Positions 34,121-46,841 of a DNA stretch of 64,000 nt are shown here, piece after piece (positions within the stretch are counted from its first letter, which is position 1; every line of letters starts with the position of its first letter). Where the stretch lies: positions 40,768,501 to 40,832,500 of the forward strand of contig CM075344.1 of assembly GCA_037693485.1 (NCBI GenBank). The letters are read 5' to 3'. The DNA is from Kitagawia praeruptora. Lineage: Eukaryota; Streptophyta; Magnoliopsida; Apiales; Apiaceae. A model generated the notes under the pieces. That model was not told the DNA's origin. It did no database searches and saw only the letters and a program-made list of their open reading frames with translations. A program made the translations under genes and the position numbers.

Positions 34121-34530
34121 TTGCTCTTTTTATCTATCTATTTATGTACTCTGCCTTCGGGCATGACTCTGTACTTTTGTTAACTTATCTTGATAAGTTA
34201 ATCATTTATGTATTCTGCCTTCGGGCATAACTTTTAATTCGTAATCTATTATCCTTGATGTTTCTCAATTTATTCATGTTCGCATGTGTAGTCTAGCATT
34301 TTATGCATATATATCAATAAGTAATGCTTATAACTTATGCGAAAATGTAGAATAGTCTTATTAATATGGAGAAATGGGCACAGCCCTTACATAGGTAGCA
34401 TAAACGGGCACAACCCTTACATAAATGCTCTACTTCCTATATCTCAAGTTTAAAAACTTGGAATGGTTTCATCGACCTTATTTCTACTTCTATTAGATAA
34501 ATAAAGAGGCTAAGTCCTTACAAGGACAGC
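34121..34530. other. Spacer between convergent aORF and integrase
   Basis: It contains two copies of tattctgccttcgggcat (around 34145 and 34208) and a 10-bp inverted repeat ttaacttatc-tt-gataagttaa near 34180-34201. These could serve 3'-end formation. That is inference only. Confidence 0.5.
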
Positions 34531-37481
34531 TCAAACATAATAAATCTTGAGGTTCAAGGCATGCCAAGTACGGGGCACCTCATTCCCGTCCAAGGTCTCC
34601 AGCTTATAGGACCCTCGTCCTAGCATCTTCCTGACTCGGTACGGTCCTTCCCAATTGGGAGCCAATTTCCCTTTCTGGCCAACTCCAGAGGCTTCTATCT
34701 TCCTTAGAACCAAATCACCCTGTCGGAAATATCTTTCCTTAACCCTTCGGTTGTAATAAAAGGACGCTTTCTTCTGGTGTTCTATATTTCGAGCATTTGC
34801 CTCATCCCTTACTTCGTCAATTAGATCCAAGGCAAGCCTCATGCCTTCTTCATTGGCTTCTGGTTCAAATGCCTCCACTCGAGGTGACGCATGCATTATT
34901 TCCAAGGGCACAACCGCCTCGGCTCCGTAAGATAGCAAGAATGGGGTTGCTCCTGTTGTAACTTTGCAGGTGGTGCGATACGCCCAAAGAATAGGCAGTA
35001 ACTCATCCACCCAAGTATTTCTAGAGCGTTCGACCCTCTTCTTTAGTCCGTCAAGGATAATTCGATTGGCTACCTCTGCTTGCCCATTGGCTTGAGGATG
35101 AGCCACTGAAGTAAAGCGAAGCTCAATAGCATTTTCCTCACAATACTTCTTGAACTCTTCATTGTTAAATTGTGTCCCATTGTCTGTCACAAAGATTCGT
35201 GGGATTCCATACCTGCAGATTATGTTCTCCCAGAAGAACTGGGCGACTTGTTTGGTGGTTATCTTGGCTAAAGGTTTAGCCTCAATCCACTTAGTGAAAT
35301 AATCAATAGCCACTATCAGAAACTTCCTTTGTGCTGAAGCTACTGGGAAAGGACCAAGAATATCCATTCCCCACATTGCAAACGGAATAGGAGAATTGAT
35401 CGAAGTTAACATTTCAGGCGGCTGCCTTACAATTGGGGCATGCTTTTGGCATCTCTCACACCTTTTGACATAGTCCTGTGAGCTAGGGCCAGTAGAATCC
35501 CAGACGGGAAATCTTGTGAGCTAGGGCTCTGCCCCCCAAATGCTGCCCACAGATTCCTCCATGAACTTCTTCCAACGCTTCTTTGGCCTCTTGGGGCCTT
35601 AAACATTTCAAGTACGGGATGACAAAAGACCTTTTATAAAGAAGTCCTTCAATCAAAGCATATCTCAATGCCCTTACTGACAGTTTCCGTGCCTCCAAGG
35701 CATTGTCAGGGAGCCATCCAGTTTCCAAGTGAGCTTTGATGGGGTCTATCCAACAGCTCCCCATGTTGATTGGTGCCACTAACTTTGAGTTGATGGATGG
35801 GGCCTTCAAGACCTGGAAGTAGACACTTCCTGCATAGTTTTCTATCTCAGAAGAGGCGAACTTGGACAGGGCATCGGCCTTAACGTTCTCCTCCCTTGGA
35901 ATATGCTCCACATGGCACTCATCAAACTGGGTCATGACACCCTTCACAATCCTCAAGTACTTAGCCATAGTTTCATCTTTGGCTTCAAACTCACCATTCA
36001 CTTGCGAGACTACTAGTCTCGAGTCTCCACAAACTTTGAGATCCTTGACTCTCATTATTCTGGACAGGCCTAATCCGGCTATCAGGGCTTCGTACTCAGC
36101 TTCATTATTGGTAGTTGGGAAGTCCAACTTCAGAGCGTATTCCACTATGAACCCGTCGGGACTTTGCAAGACCAAACCAGCGCCACTAGATTTTGTTTTT
36201 GATGCTCCATCAAAATAGAGCACCCAATATTCCTTCTGATCAGGTACAAGTTCTTCATCCTTACTCTCAACCCCAGGGGTGGTTACTATCTCCTGTCCCC
36301 CGACTTCTTGGTTGCCAATGGTACATTCAACCACGAAGTCAGCTAATGCCTGAGCCTTGATGGCTGTCCGAGGCTTATATGCAATGTCAAATTCTCCGAG
36401 TTCGATTGCCCACTTAATTAGCCTTCCACTGGCCTTCGGGCTATGCAGGATACTTCTCAACTGCTGGTCCGTCAGGACTTCAATCTTGTGTGACTGAAAG
36501 TAAGGTCGTAGTTTCCTTGAAGCTGTTATCAATGCTAAAGCAAACTTCTCAATGGTAGAATAATTCAACTCAGCTCTATGCAACACCTTACTCACGTAGT
36601 AGATGGGTTTCTGAACCTTGTTCTCTTCCCGTATGAGGACGGCACTCAATGCTTGCTCAGATACCGCCAGGTATAGATAAAGAGTCTCTCCGGGACTAGG
36701 CTTGGCCAACAACGGGGCTTCAGCCATGTATTTCTTCAATTGTTCAAAGGCCTCTTGGCTTTCGGGTGTCCATTCAAAATTCTTTACCTTCTTTAATGTT
36801 TGAAAGAAAGGCAAACACTTATCACCAGACTTGGAGATAAACCTCCCTAAGGCTGCAACTCGGCCTGTCAACTTCTGCACATCTCTTATAGAACGTGGTG
36901 GCTCCATGTCTAAAATCGCCTTGATCTTGTCAGGATTGGCCTCAATGCCTCTCTTTGAAACCATCAGCCCTAAAAACTTTCCAGATCCAACGCCAAAGGC
37001 ACACTTGGCGGGATTCAACATCATCTTATGGTGCCTCAGCACTTCAAATGCCTCCCCGAGGTGCTTAATATGATCAGCCTTGAGTAGGCTCTTGACTAAC
37101 ATGTCATCAACATACACCTCCATGGTTTTTCCAATCAGATGGGCAAATATCTTATTCACCAGCCGTTGGTAAGTAGCTCCTGCATTCTTTAGACCAAACG
37201 CCATAACAAGATAACAGAAGACACCAAAGTCAGTTATGAAAGATACCTTTGGGATGCCATCCTTGTGCATCTTAATCTGATTATAGCCGCTGAATCCATC
37301 CATGAAGCTTAACATCTCATGTCCAGCTGTGGCATCTATCAACATATCAATCCTTGGCAGGGGAAAACAATCTTTTGGACATGCATCATTCAGGTCAGTG
37401 AAGTCTATACACATCCTCCACTTCCCATTCGCTTTCTTGACCATCACAGGGTTTGCTAACCATTCGGGAAACTGAATCTCC
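34531..37481 (-). pseudogene. pol: Gypsy pol, 3' half: RT, two RNase H, integrase
   Basis: The frame 37447-35483 carries the RT (YVDD at its residues 112-115). A degenerate gypsy-type RNase H follows (about 225-375). A second, archaeal-like RNase H follows that (WVLYFDGAS with D413, NNEAEYEAL with E449, CGDSRL with D475, KADALSK with D525). The dual RNase H is diagnostic of Tat. The integrase zinc-binding region starts near the end. A 1-bp shift near 35490 separates it from 35412-34531. That frame holds the integrase core (MDILG with D17, VTDNGTQF with D77, QANGQAE with E113) and the GPY/F-type end (NWEGPYRVRK). The CACTA element interrupts the frame at 37485, just before the RT core. In the host the upstream and downstream parts are in the same frame. 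Confidence 0.9.
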
Positions 37482-37484
37482 TCA

Positions 37485-38100
37485 CACTACTAAAAAAACG
37501 CTAATAGACATCGGTTTCTGGCCGATGTCTTTGAAAAATTCAGACCGATGTCTTTGTCGGTGATGTCTAAAGTCTGAACGCTTAGACAACGGTTTCTGGC
37601 CGATGTCTTATAGCGTATAATACATCAGTTTTAAACATATTTCTGTTGTTTATGAACTATCTTCTTGAGTTAACTGCATGAGGTTATCTTTTGAATTGTT
37701 ATATTAGAGGTCTTAGCTATTATTTAACATGTAGCAAACATAGAATAATTCGACATAGACATCTGTTGTTTTCCAAATACTGATGTCTAAGCCTTTATTA
37801 ACATCGGTAAATATTGAGAGAACCGATGTATAAAGTTCTGATAGACATCGGTTTTAGACGATGCTGAAGATAACTATTGCATTGGTTAGCTAATTTTAAA
37901 ACCGATGTCTGAGGTCCATAAGACATCGGTTTTAGACGATGCTGAAGATAACTATTGCATTGGTTAGCTAATTTTAAAACCGATGTCTGAGGTCCATAAG
38001 ACATCGTTTTTCTTGTGTCTAATCGATGTGTAAGTTCCAAGTAGACATCAATTTATATTGACAATTGGCTGTGTATGTAGTTATTAGACATCAATTTTCT
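37485..38100. repeat. CACTA subterminal repeats, left end
   Basis: Many copies of agacatcggt and accgatgtct in both orientations. A perfect 78-bp tandem duplication lies at 37843-37920 and 37921-37998, which makes a spurious minus-strand frame of 80 codons. Confidence 0.9.
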
Positions 38101-38479
38101 TTATTTGACATTTCAAAACTAATGTCGTTTTTCATATTGATACAAACAAAACTACCAGGCCACCTGCCATCAACATGTACAAAATTAAGTAGACATTCAT
38201 TCAACCAATGTCATTCATTTACAAGCATCCATAGTTCATTCAAACATACATTCCTAGCTTCCAGCCATAATCGAAAACAAGCATAACTTGCAATCTAGAA
38301 TGTATACAGAATCAACCAGCTATATATAGCCAAATTCAAACATTACAATACTAGACATTAAATCCGCAAAACATAGAAATTCGCAAAAACCAACTGGAAG
38401 GTACAAGTACTATAAATCCAGAAACCAACATGCACTAGTACTGAATATCCATCCAACAAAACCTGATCCGACAAAAGTA

Positions 38480-41400
38480 AAGTCAAATACGATCTTGAAT
38501 GAATTCGAGTGCCTCAACACGCACCTCATCCAGCTCCGCATCAGTGTAAGTTCTTCTAGTCTTGTTCAACCACTACAATGTGCAAAAAAAAATCATTTAA
38601 CACAAATAGAAATGGCCTGCAGCAGGTTCATAACCTTACTATATAACTAGGCATATAAAGAGATGCATGCATCGAAGATAACAGATATAACTACACTGAG
38701 TGTACGAGAAGCAGACAAAATTTTACCTTCGTGGCAATAGTCAATCCCGGATCCTTTGTGATCTCTTTCATGTAGCGCATTACAACGTAACCGCATTCAT
38801 GACCACCAGGTTGTTTCAGACATCCCTGTTTCAATTTTTGAAAAAAAGGCATATCAGGCCTTGGCAAATTAACCAACATTTTTAATTACACTGGATTGGA
38901 ACGAAATGTAAAATTACTTACAGCGAGAAACTTTACTTTCGGCATCTTGCTGCTCCTACCAGTTTCGGCATTGAAAGATTTCAAAGCACTGCAAAAAAAT
39001 TATAAAAAATTAATTAGTACTCCATGTCAAAATCGAGGAATTAATGCTTCCAAACTCATCACAGTGCTGGAAATTACCTTGTTAATGCTTTTTCTACTGG
39101 AAACTGAACTACATGAGCCAATGGATTGAGAATGTAAATCTCACCATCCCAAATGATTATTAAAATCCAATGCATACTATTTTCAATTAAAAAAAGGCAT
39201 CACAGTCAGAAATTAAGAAAATAATAATGAGAAGTGTTGGCATTTATCAAAGTTGCAAATTAGATCCAATAAATTAACTTATCTAAAGAGTTCACTTACT
39301 TGTGATTATGTGGCATGAAGAACAGACGATCAGCATTACCCTCTTTGAGCCGTTTTATAATGTAGGCTTCAAATTCAGCATTGACCTTATATGTCAATCC
39401 TGGATCGACAAAAGCAAATGTATCTGATTCATCCGTCTCACGTAACTCAGTATGCAGGTGCCTAAAAAAAAATTAGCGTTATCAATTGTACATGCAGAAT
39501 GAGAAAATTTATAAACAAAAAAATATGTACTTACAACATATAAGCTGAGACTACAGCTTGGCCAATCTTATTGTACTCCAATAATGATATAATATTCTCA
39601 TCTAACAAAAATATGGTTTTTTCATGTCCAAACACCTCCTGACCACATTGAATCTGTATTGACATCCCATATTTTTTCATCCAGACTGTTACGTGTTTAA
39701 ACAATAAATTAAAGCCTTTCGGCACTTTCACAGTAGGCTTTGCATCAGAAAACATGGCCTTCATCTTCTGCATCTCACCCTTCAAATTCTCACCCTTCGA
39801 ACTCTCACCCTTCTCACCCTTCTTCCTTGACAGCACCGGTTCTTTTTTCTTACTCTGTAATTAATTAACTCATAAAAACATAAGCACATATAAGTTTCGA
39901 TAGATCATGCATGCATCAGAAGTGAAAATGAAAAATTATCCCATAAATCATACCACACCAGCAACTGGGTAGATTATTAATTCCTCGGGCCATGCTACAT
40001 GTGAGCCAACAGCTTGCAGGATAGTCTCGATTTCTCCGGGTACTGGCACTGGAATTAGTGCCTCTTCTTTGATAAAACCTTCAACAGAGACTCGTAGACA
40101 TCCGGGTGGCATAGCCTTTCCATGAATTTTCTCACCGAATTTAGAAGGGGGGAAAACAACACCAAAAGCAACCTTGTTGTTGATGTCGTTTACCGCGAAC
40201 TCACATTTTTGACCATCCTAGAAATTTGAATAAAAAACGTTAAACCAGTTAATTGCTAATTTTAATTAATTTCACTTTTTTATATTTTTTTACCAGATTT
40301 TCAGGAGATGGAGGAGGAGTCTCAACAGCGACACGGTCTTGTTCATCACCACCCAACACCAATCTTTTTGCAGCTGCCGGTTTTGTCTTAGCTTCTGCTA
40401 AAGCTGCAGCTTGTTCGACACTTGCTTTGTCGGACATCATTGGTGAATGAAGACTGGATTGGGAATTAACCAATGCCTTTAATTGAGCAATCTCCGACTC
40501 CAGATTCTGCATCTTCTCAGACATATTTCAATCACGAGCCATCAACTCTGACTTTGAGATTCGAACCTTTTTCTCTCTTGGTAATTTGAAGAATTCTTTT
40601 GGAGTGATGAACCCTCCAACTGCTCGGACCCTTCCCGAATGCTCAGGAGTTTCCAATTCAATTGTCAGAACATCTTCACCTGCACCGTGGTGAAGTTCAC
40701 CCTTTTCCTTGGCTTCCAGTAGGGTATCCTATATATAGACATGAGAGGTGTCAACATAAAGCATCATGTTATTGAGAATAAAATTATCATAAATAATTAT
40801 CATGACAGGAGGCTTACAATTCTTTCGCACACTTATGCCAGTTCTGGATCCATCACACCTTCCTTTTTTTTTCGAGCCTTCTTCCAAAAAATTGCCCTGT
40901 CAGGATCTTCTTTGGGATCCAACCTTCCAGCCTTAATCTGTTAAAAATGAAGCAACAAATTAAAAATATAAAAAAAGAAATAATAGTATGAATAAAAAAA
41001 GACTATTGTTATTGCCTCTTCCTCCTTCAAGCCAATGTAGCCCTTTCTTGACAAACGATGAGGATATTTTCTCTTACCAACTCTGCCACTTTGTAAATCA
41101 AGAATTTCCTAAAACCAAATTTACATGATTAAAAATAATCATAATTTGTCATGCAAAACAATCATTAATGTATGTAATTGTGAACAACATAAATTAAAGA
41201 AAAAAATATCACATTTACCTCCCAGCTTTCAGCAGACCTCTCTGCAACAAACCTTTTCCAGGCTGACCTACCAACAAACTCATATTGCTTTGGCGGCCTA
41301 TGCAACTTCTTCTTCTCAGCAAGATATGGTAGCACAAATTTATTCGTTAAACTGGTCTTAAATTGTCTCCATTTAATGCCTGCAGACTTCAGGATAAAGT

Positions 41401-41940
41401 CCTCTAAATGTGGTTTAATTTTGAATGTATCCTGGACAACAGAAATACAAGATCAATAGTTGTAATAGAAAACACAGAAATTTAATACTATCTCAACAGA
41501 AATAGACAAAAATTGGAGAATACCTGAACATCGAGCCAAAGCTTTGATTTCAATTCAGGTTCCACATGTGGCCAGCTTCGAATATTAATAGGGATCATTG
41601 TCCTAGCCAACATGCCAACATATGAAGCCAATTTAGCCCTATTACTCCCATTAGGAGCTCCCAATTCATTGCACGTGACTTTAAACTTTTTCCCGCGAAC
41701 TTTCTTCACAATGACTTTGTACATGGCACTTACACTTCGTTTACCTCCGGGTTTTTTTGGAACAGTTTCAGTAGTTGTATTTGTGGGTTGCCCTGAGTCT
41801 GATTGTGGAGCTTCAGATGCGTGTGCGGACTGTGAGACTTGAGGTTCTACTGCTTCGACCTCTATCTCCAGATGCTTCTTGGCTTCAGAGGTCATTTCAA
41901 CATTTTTCCTTTCTGATTTCTTTTGCTTCTTAGGTGCCAT
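38480..41940 (-). pseudogene. CACTA second gene: Transposase_24-like plus Ulp1-like peptidase
   Basis: Exon 1 is 41940-41524 (MAPKKQKKSERKN; later MIPINIRSWPHV). Exon 2 is 41431-41219 (GIKWRQFKTSLTNKF, the Ptta/En-Spm signature). Further pieces are 41108-41012 (YPHRLSRKGYIGL), 40938-40818, 40730-40290 (HSGRVRAVGGFITPKEFF), 40220-39960, 39839-39537 and smaller exons to about 38480. The last part resembles C48 Ulp1 peptidases: HWILIII near 39170, ECGYVVMRYM near 38795. The expected Asp between them appears as Asn (ILNPLAH). In-frame stops occur at about 40830 (TAA after DPELA) and about 40533 (TGA after SELMARD). Peptidase modules are known in some plant CACTA and MULE elements. Small exon borders are approximate. 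Confidence 0.7.
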
Positions 41941-42168
41941 TTCTCTTGCATTTTTTCAATCTGCAAAGTTGACATATATGCTAAAAACAAATTAGGGACA
42001 TATATGCAAAAATATGCTATAAGGACAACGAAGAACAAATTAGAGAAATCAACTCTAAGGACAACTAATATGAAAAATGATTGTAATATTGTCCAACATA
42101 AAACAGGTCTCACAAAATCACACACAAGTTTAAAACAAACAGTTGTAGGAACAAGATCAAACACTGGT

Positions 42169-45100
42169 TTATAGCTTTTTCACCCAAATCCCCTTAATAT
42201 TTTGTCTTATATTGCTAACACTAGCTTCATCATCATTACTAGGATCACATCTAGGGATTGCAGAGCAGAATAGGGGATGCTGTAAAATGGTGTCTCCTAG
42301 GTCGTCATCGTAGTACACATCACGATAGTCTCTTGTCGTCGATGTTAGCACAACAGACCAGGTTGGGTCAACAGGGTCTTCAACATAAAAAACCTGTTTT
42401 ACTTGGTCAACAGACACGTATTTGTCTTTCTTATGACCCTGTCGACTAAAGTCGACAAGTGTGAAACCAAGTTCATCAATCTTGATACCCCTATCATTTG
42501 CTGCCCATTTACACAAAAACAGAGGGGCCTTGAAAGCGTGGTAATCTAACTCCCATATTTCTTCGATTATCCCATAAAATTTCATATCACTCTCCACGGG
42601 ATTTAAATCCTTAGCACTAGCGACTTGGACTGTCCTAGCAACTAATGACACCCCACTATTCTGAACAACCCTTGCATTATCTCGCTCCTTTGTGTAGTAT
42701 CGAACCCCATCAACTAGATAACTTTCAAATGTCAAGACTGAAAATGATGGTTTTCCTGCCAACCATCTAATCGTTTCGGAAACAGCTTCACGATTCTCCA
42801 TCATTTCAATACTTACCTACACACATAATCGTAACGCGTTAAAAGATAATTCAACTTAAAAAATTTAAAAATATACAAAACAACAAAAATGGAGAAGAAT
42901 ATAAACTAACTTTTTTTTCAAACCAATCAGCAAAGAGCCGATTGTGCTCTCCCAACAGCCACTGAGCAGTCTTCTTTTTTCCTCGATAAATCCCTTCCAA
43001 ATACTCCTTATGCATCTTGTCAGTAAGTACATTACATAAGATTAATTACAAATGCAAAAAACCACAGCAGGCATAAAGAAACTTCTGTATTTGACTTACA
43101 CAACATAGGGTTCCACTACAGGATTATTAAGAAGAACATGGAGATGCGCCTCGTCTCGTTCTTTTTCCTCTACTGCCTTCATTGTGGCAACTGATAATGG
43201 ACCGGAAAGCCTTCCTTCATCCTTTCGAAGACCAGGTGTTGTGCCAATATCACTACTAAATTCTGAGCAAAATTCTATTGATTCTTCTTTGAGATAACTT
43301 TCTGCGATGCAACCTTCCGGATAAAAACGATTTCGTACATAACTTTTTAAAACTTTATTGAACCGTTCAAATGGATACATCCATCTATAAAAAACCGGTC
43401 CACATAAACGCAATTCTCTAACCAAGTGGATCATGAGATGAATCATGATATCGAAAAATGATGATGGAAATATTTTTTCCAACTCACACAAGGTCAAAAT
43501 CACACCTGATTGTAGTTTATTCAGTTTTGACGAATCTACAACTTTGTTACACAGAGAGTTGAAGAAAAAACACAATCGTATTATACTAACCCTCACATTT
43601 TTCGGTAGAACAGAGCGGATGGAAACAGGCAGTAACTGTTGGAGGAGGACATGACAGTCATGGGACTTCAGCCCATACAATTTCATATCGATCATTGATA
43701 CACAATTTTTAATGTTTGACGCATGTCCATATGGAAGTTTCATATTGGACAATGATGACAACATTTTTCTTTTTTCTGCCTTGGACAAATTAAAAGCAGC
43801 AGGGGGTAAGTAGGTTTTCTTATCTCCTACTTTAGGAGGTAAATCAACCCTTACACCCATGTCAACCATATCAAGACGAGAGGCGATACTATCTTTGGTC
43901 TTATACTTCATATTAAGTAGTGTCCCAATCAAATTATCGCACACATTTTTCTCAATATGCATGACATCAAGGTAGTGACGTACGTAGTGATACTTCCAAT
44001 ACTCCAACTCAAAAAAGATTGATTTCTTCTTCCACGCAAATTCCACCTTCTTTGACTTTCCCCCCTTCCCCAAAATAAACTTTATTTCTTCTTGTTACGC
44101 CAACACTTCCTCTCCACTAAGCGGTGCAGCCGCGCGCCCAAACTCTTGCTCTCCATTAAAAGCTGCCCTTTGCCTTCTATAAGGATGATATTCATGTAAA
44201 TACCGACGATGACCTTGGTAACACATTTTCCTACTATGACTTAAATACTTAGCTACGGTATCATCACCACAAATTGGACAGCCCTTATAACCCTTGTTGA
44301 TACAGCCTGACAAATTACCATAAGCCGGGAAGTCATTTGTTGTCCACATCAAAACAGCCCTCAAAGTAAAGTAAGACTTAGTGTGCGCATCATATACATC
44401 AGGTTCGCCTTCTTCCCAAAGTTTCTTTAAATCATCAATAAGTGGTTGTAGATACACGTCAACATTATTACCAGGCTCATGCGGGCCGGAAATTAATGTT
44501 GTTAACATCATAAACTTCCTTTTCATGCTTAACCATGGAGGCAGATTATATGTTACTAATACAACCGGCCAACAACTATACATATTGCTTAAGCCATTAC
44601 TGTGCGGGTTAATGCCATCGGACGATAAAGCTAAACGGATATTTCTTGGTTCACTACCAAACTCAGGCCACCTATAATCTACATTTTTCCAAGAAGGCGA
44701 ATCAACTGGATGACGCATGTGCCCATCTTTACTTTGGTTATGTGCATGCCAAGTCATTAACTCAGCGGTTGGAGCAGATTTAAACATTCTTTTAAATCTG
44801 GGGATTATGGGAAAATACCACATTACCTTAGCTGGTACGTTAACTCTATATTTACCATCCTTCCTAAGCTTCCAACGGGACAGACGACATTTAGGACACT
44901 CTGAAGCCTGCTCATTTATACCTCTGTATAACACGCAATCATTCGGACACGCATGAAATTTGATATAATCAAGTCCTAAATCAGCTATGGTTTTTTTCGC
45001 TTCATATGAACTCGATGGCAACAAATGATCTTTAGGAAGAAGGGTGCAATATTTTGAAGTAAATCAGTGAATGCGCTATCACTAATACCAAACCTAGATT

Positions 45101-45548
45101 TCCAATTGTGTAATTTTAAGACCGACTCTAGTTTATTGCACTCACTTCCCTCAAACAGAGGTTGCTCTGCATCAGCAACAAACCTCTTAAAGTCGTCTGT
45201 ATCAACATCGTAATCACCCTTATTGTAGGCTGCTTCACACACATTCACTATTTCCGAAGCAGGTGTTGACTTCGGAACAAAAGAACTACTACCAATAGAA
45301 GATTTATTACTCCTAGAAGACTCTTCTCCATGCCAAATCCACTCAATATAGCCCAAACTAAAACCGGCTTCATATAGATGACCTCTAATTATTTTTACCG
45401 GAAACTTTTTAAAATTAGAGCAGCGTGCACATGGGCAAGGAATTTTCTTAGGGTTTTTTGCATTTTCCTCAGCAAAGATCAAGAATTTTTCGACGCCAAC
45501 TTCATATTCTAAAGAATCCCTATCGGCTTTGATCCATGACTTATCCAT
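42169..45548 (-). pseudogene. CACTA TNP2-type transposase, broken
   Basis: The first frame (45548-44985) holds the transposase-associated domain (MDKSWI, CPCARCSN, WIWHGEE). The next (45024-44095) holds the Transposase_21 core (IKFHACPNDCVLYRG, CPKCRLSRW, WHAHNQSKDGHMRHP, GCPICGDDT). 44094-43096 continues with FFELEYWKYHYVRHYLDV, MHIEKNVCDNLIGTLL and a DUF4218-like part (MYPFERFNKVLK). A GTAAGT intron after 43095 and a short exon at about 43015-42911 (EYLEGIYRGKKKTAQW) lead to 42804-42169, a DUF4216-like region (YGIIEEIWELDY, VFYVEDP). A 1-bp frameshift near 45040 and a TAA at 44095-44097 (likely from CAA) inactivate it. Confidence 0.9.
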
Positions 45549-46600
45549 TTCAACCCACCTGATATGTTACTAAAATGTTCAATACGTAACCACTAGTTAT
45601 GAAATACAATGCAGTATGACCTATAACTTATCTAATATCTTCTTATAACTATAAACTATAACCAACAACAAAGACACATGCATTTATATGTCAATTTGTT
45701 GTCACATTATACGTACACACTTAAGTTCAGAATAGAGACTAATTTGCCAATTAACATACAAATGTACACAAAACAAACAGGAGGCACATAAACACAATAA
45801 ATTATCATAAACACAATCAAAATTTATCGAAAAATTAAATAAGTAACTGATAAAAAGCCTGTAAAACGAAAACAGACAAAGCATCATACAATTCAGTTAG
45901 ACTACAACACATTAATACATGCTATGTCACTTTATAATCCAACAGATGCAAAAGATATACATCCAACAGTTAACAATTATTACATAAAAATGCTTACAAC
46001 AAAGAAAAATACATAAAATGCATATAAAAATGCATATAATCAAGCATTGGTAAATACTAAATGATTAAAAACAAAAACCCCCAATTTTAAAAATTAGGGT
46101 TTTGATTTTTAACAACCCCAAATTGATTTTTAACTAAATGCATGCATTGATATGATTAACATACATACAAATCTATAAACAAATCTATTGAGTTTACCAA
46201 TTCGAGCTTCAAACAGATCTATTGAGCTTTGGAGCTTTTCTTCGAACTGAGCTTCGAACTGGCCGGGCTTCGAACTGAGCTTCTTCGATTGAGAGTGTAG
46301 AGAGCCAGGAGAGAGGAGAGACAGCTGGTGAGAGTGGAGAGAGAGAGATGATAGTCGAGAGAGAGGTGAGAGTGGAGCGAGCTAGAGTGGAGAGAGATGT
46401 GAGAGTCGAGAGAGAGTGGAGAGAGAGGTGAGAGAGAAAAAGTAATTTTTATGTTTAATTTGTTTTAATTTGTCTGAATGATAGTATTAGAAAGGGGGGG
46501 GATTACAAAAAATTTGGTTAAGGGACCGGGAAACAAAATTTGGTATATAGCGGGCAAATAAAACAATAAAGGGGGAAATAAAAACTAAGGGGGGGAAATA
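45549..46600. other. CACTA upstream region with GA-rich tract
   Basis: AT-rich sequence upstream of the transposase start, then a GA-rich stretch at about 46290-46440 (pyrimidine-rich on the transcribed minus strand), plausible as leader or promoter. No other gene seen. Confidence 0.5.
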
Positions 46601-46838
46601 TTTGAGAGGCGCGTAGTTTCATTTTTTTTAAAGAGAGGTTTAGACATCGGTTAGTAAATGAAGTGATGTCTAAATGTTTTTAAGGAAAGGTTTAGACATC
46701 GGTTGATAAATGAAGTGATGTCTGAATGTTTAAAAGACATCAGTTTTAAAACGAGCGATGTTAATTTGATTTTTAACACCGGTTTTATTGAAATCGATGT
46801 TAAAAACGGTGATGTCTATTAACAGATTTTTAGTAGTG
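46600..46838. repeat. CACTA subterminal repeats, right end
   Basis: Two tandem units of about 55 bp with tttagacatcggtt and agtgatgtct, followed by the terminal inverted repeat ending tttttagtagtg. Confidence 0.9.
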
Positions 46839-46841
46839 TCA

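Larger units (their letters stand above)
37485..46838 (-). mobile_element. CACTA (En/Spm) transposon, 9354 bp
   Basis: Both ends read CACTACTAAAAA inward. An imperfect terminal inverted repeat continues to about 28 bp (...TAATAGACATC). The 3-bp duplication tca lies at 37482-37484 and 46839-46841. Subterminal regions are packed with agacatcggt/accgatgtct motifs in both orientations, expected for binding by the regulatory transposase protein. Two minus-strand genes are present: a TNP2-type transposase and a second gene that joins a Transposase_24-like part to a Ulp1-like peptidase. Both are broken, so movement now would need a helper. It sits in pol of the gypsy element. Confidence 0.97.

Noticed and set aside
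35862..37073. Plus-strand frames of 118 and 80 codons opposite gypsy pol
   Set aside because: Shadows of the strongly coding minus strand.
37798..38040. Minus-strand 80-codon frame with repeated peptide
   Set aside because: It is a by-product of the 78-bp tandem duplication at the CACTA end.
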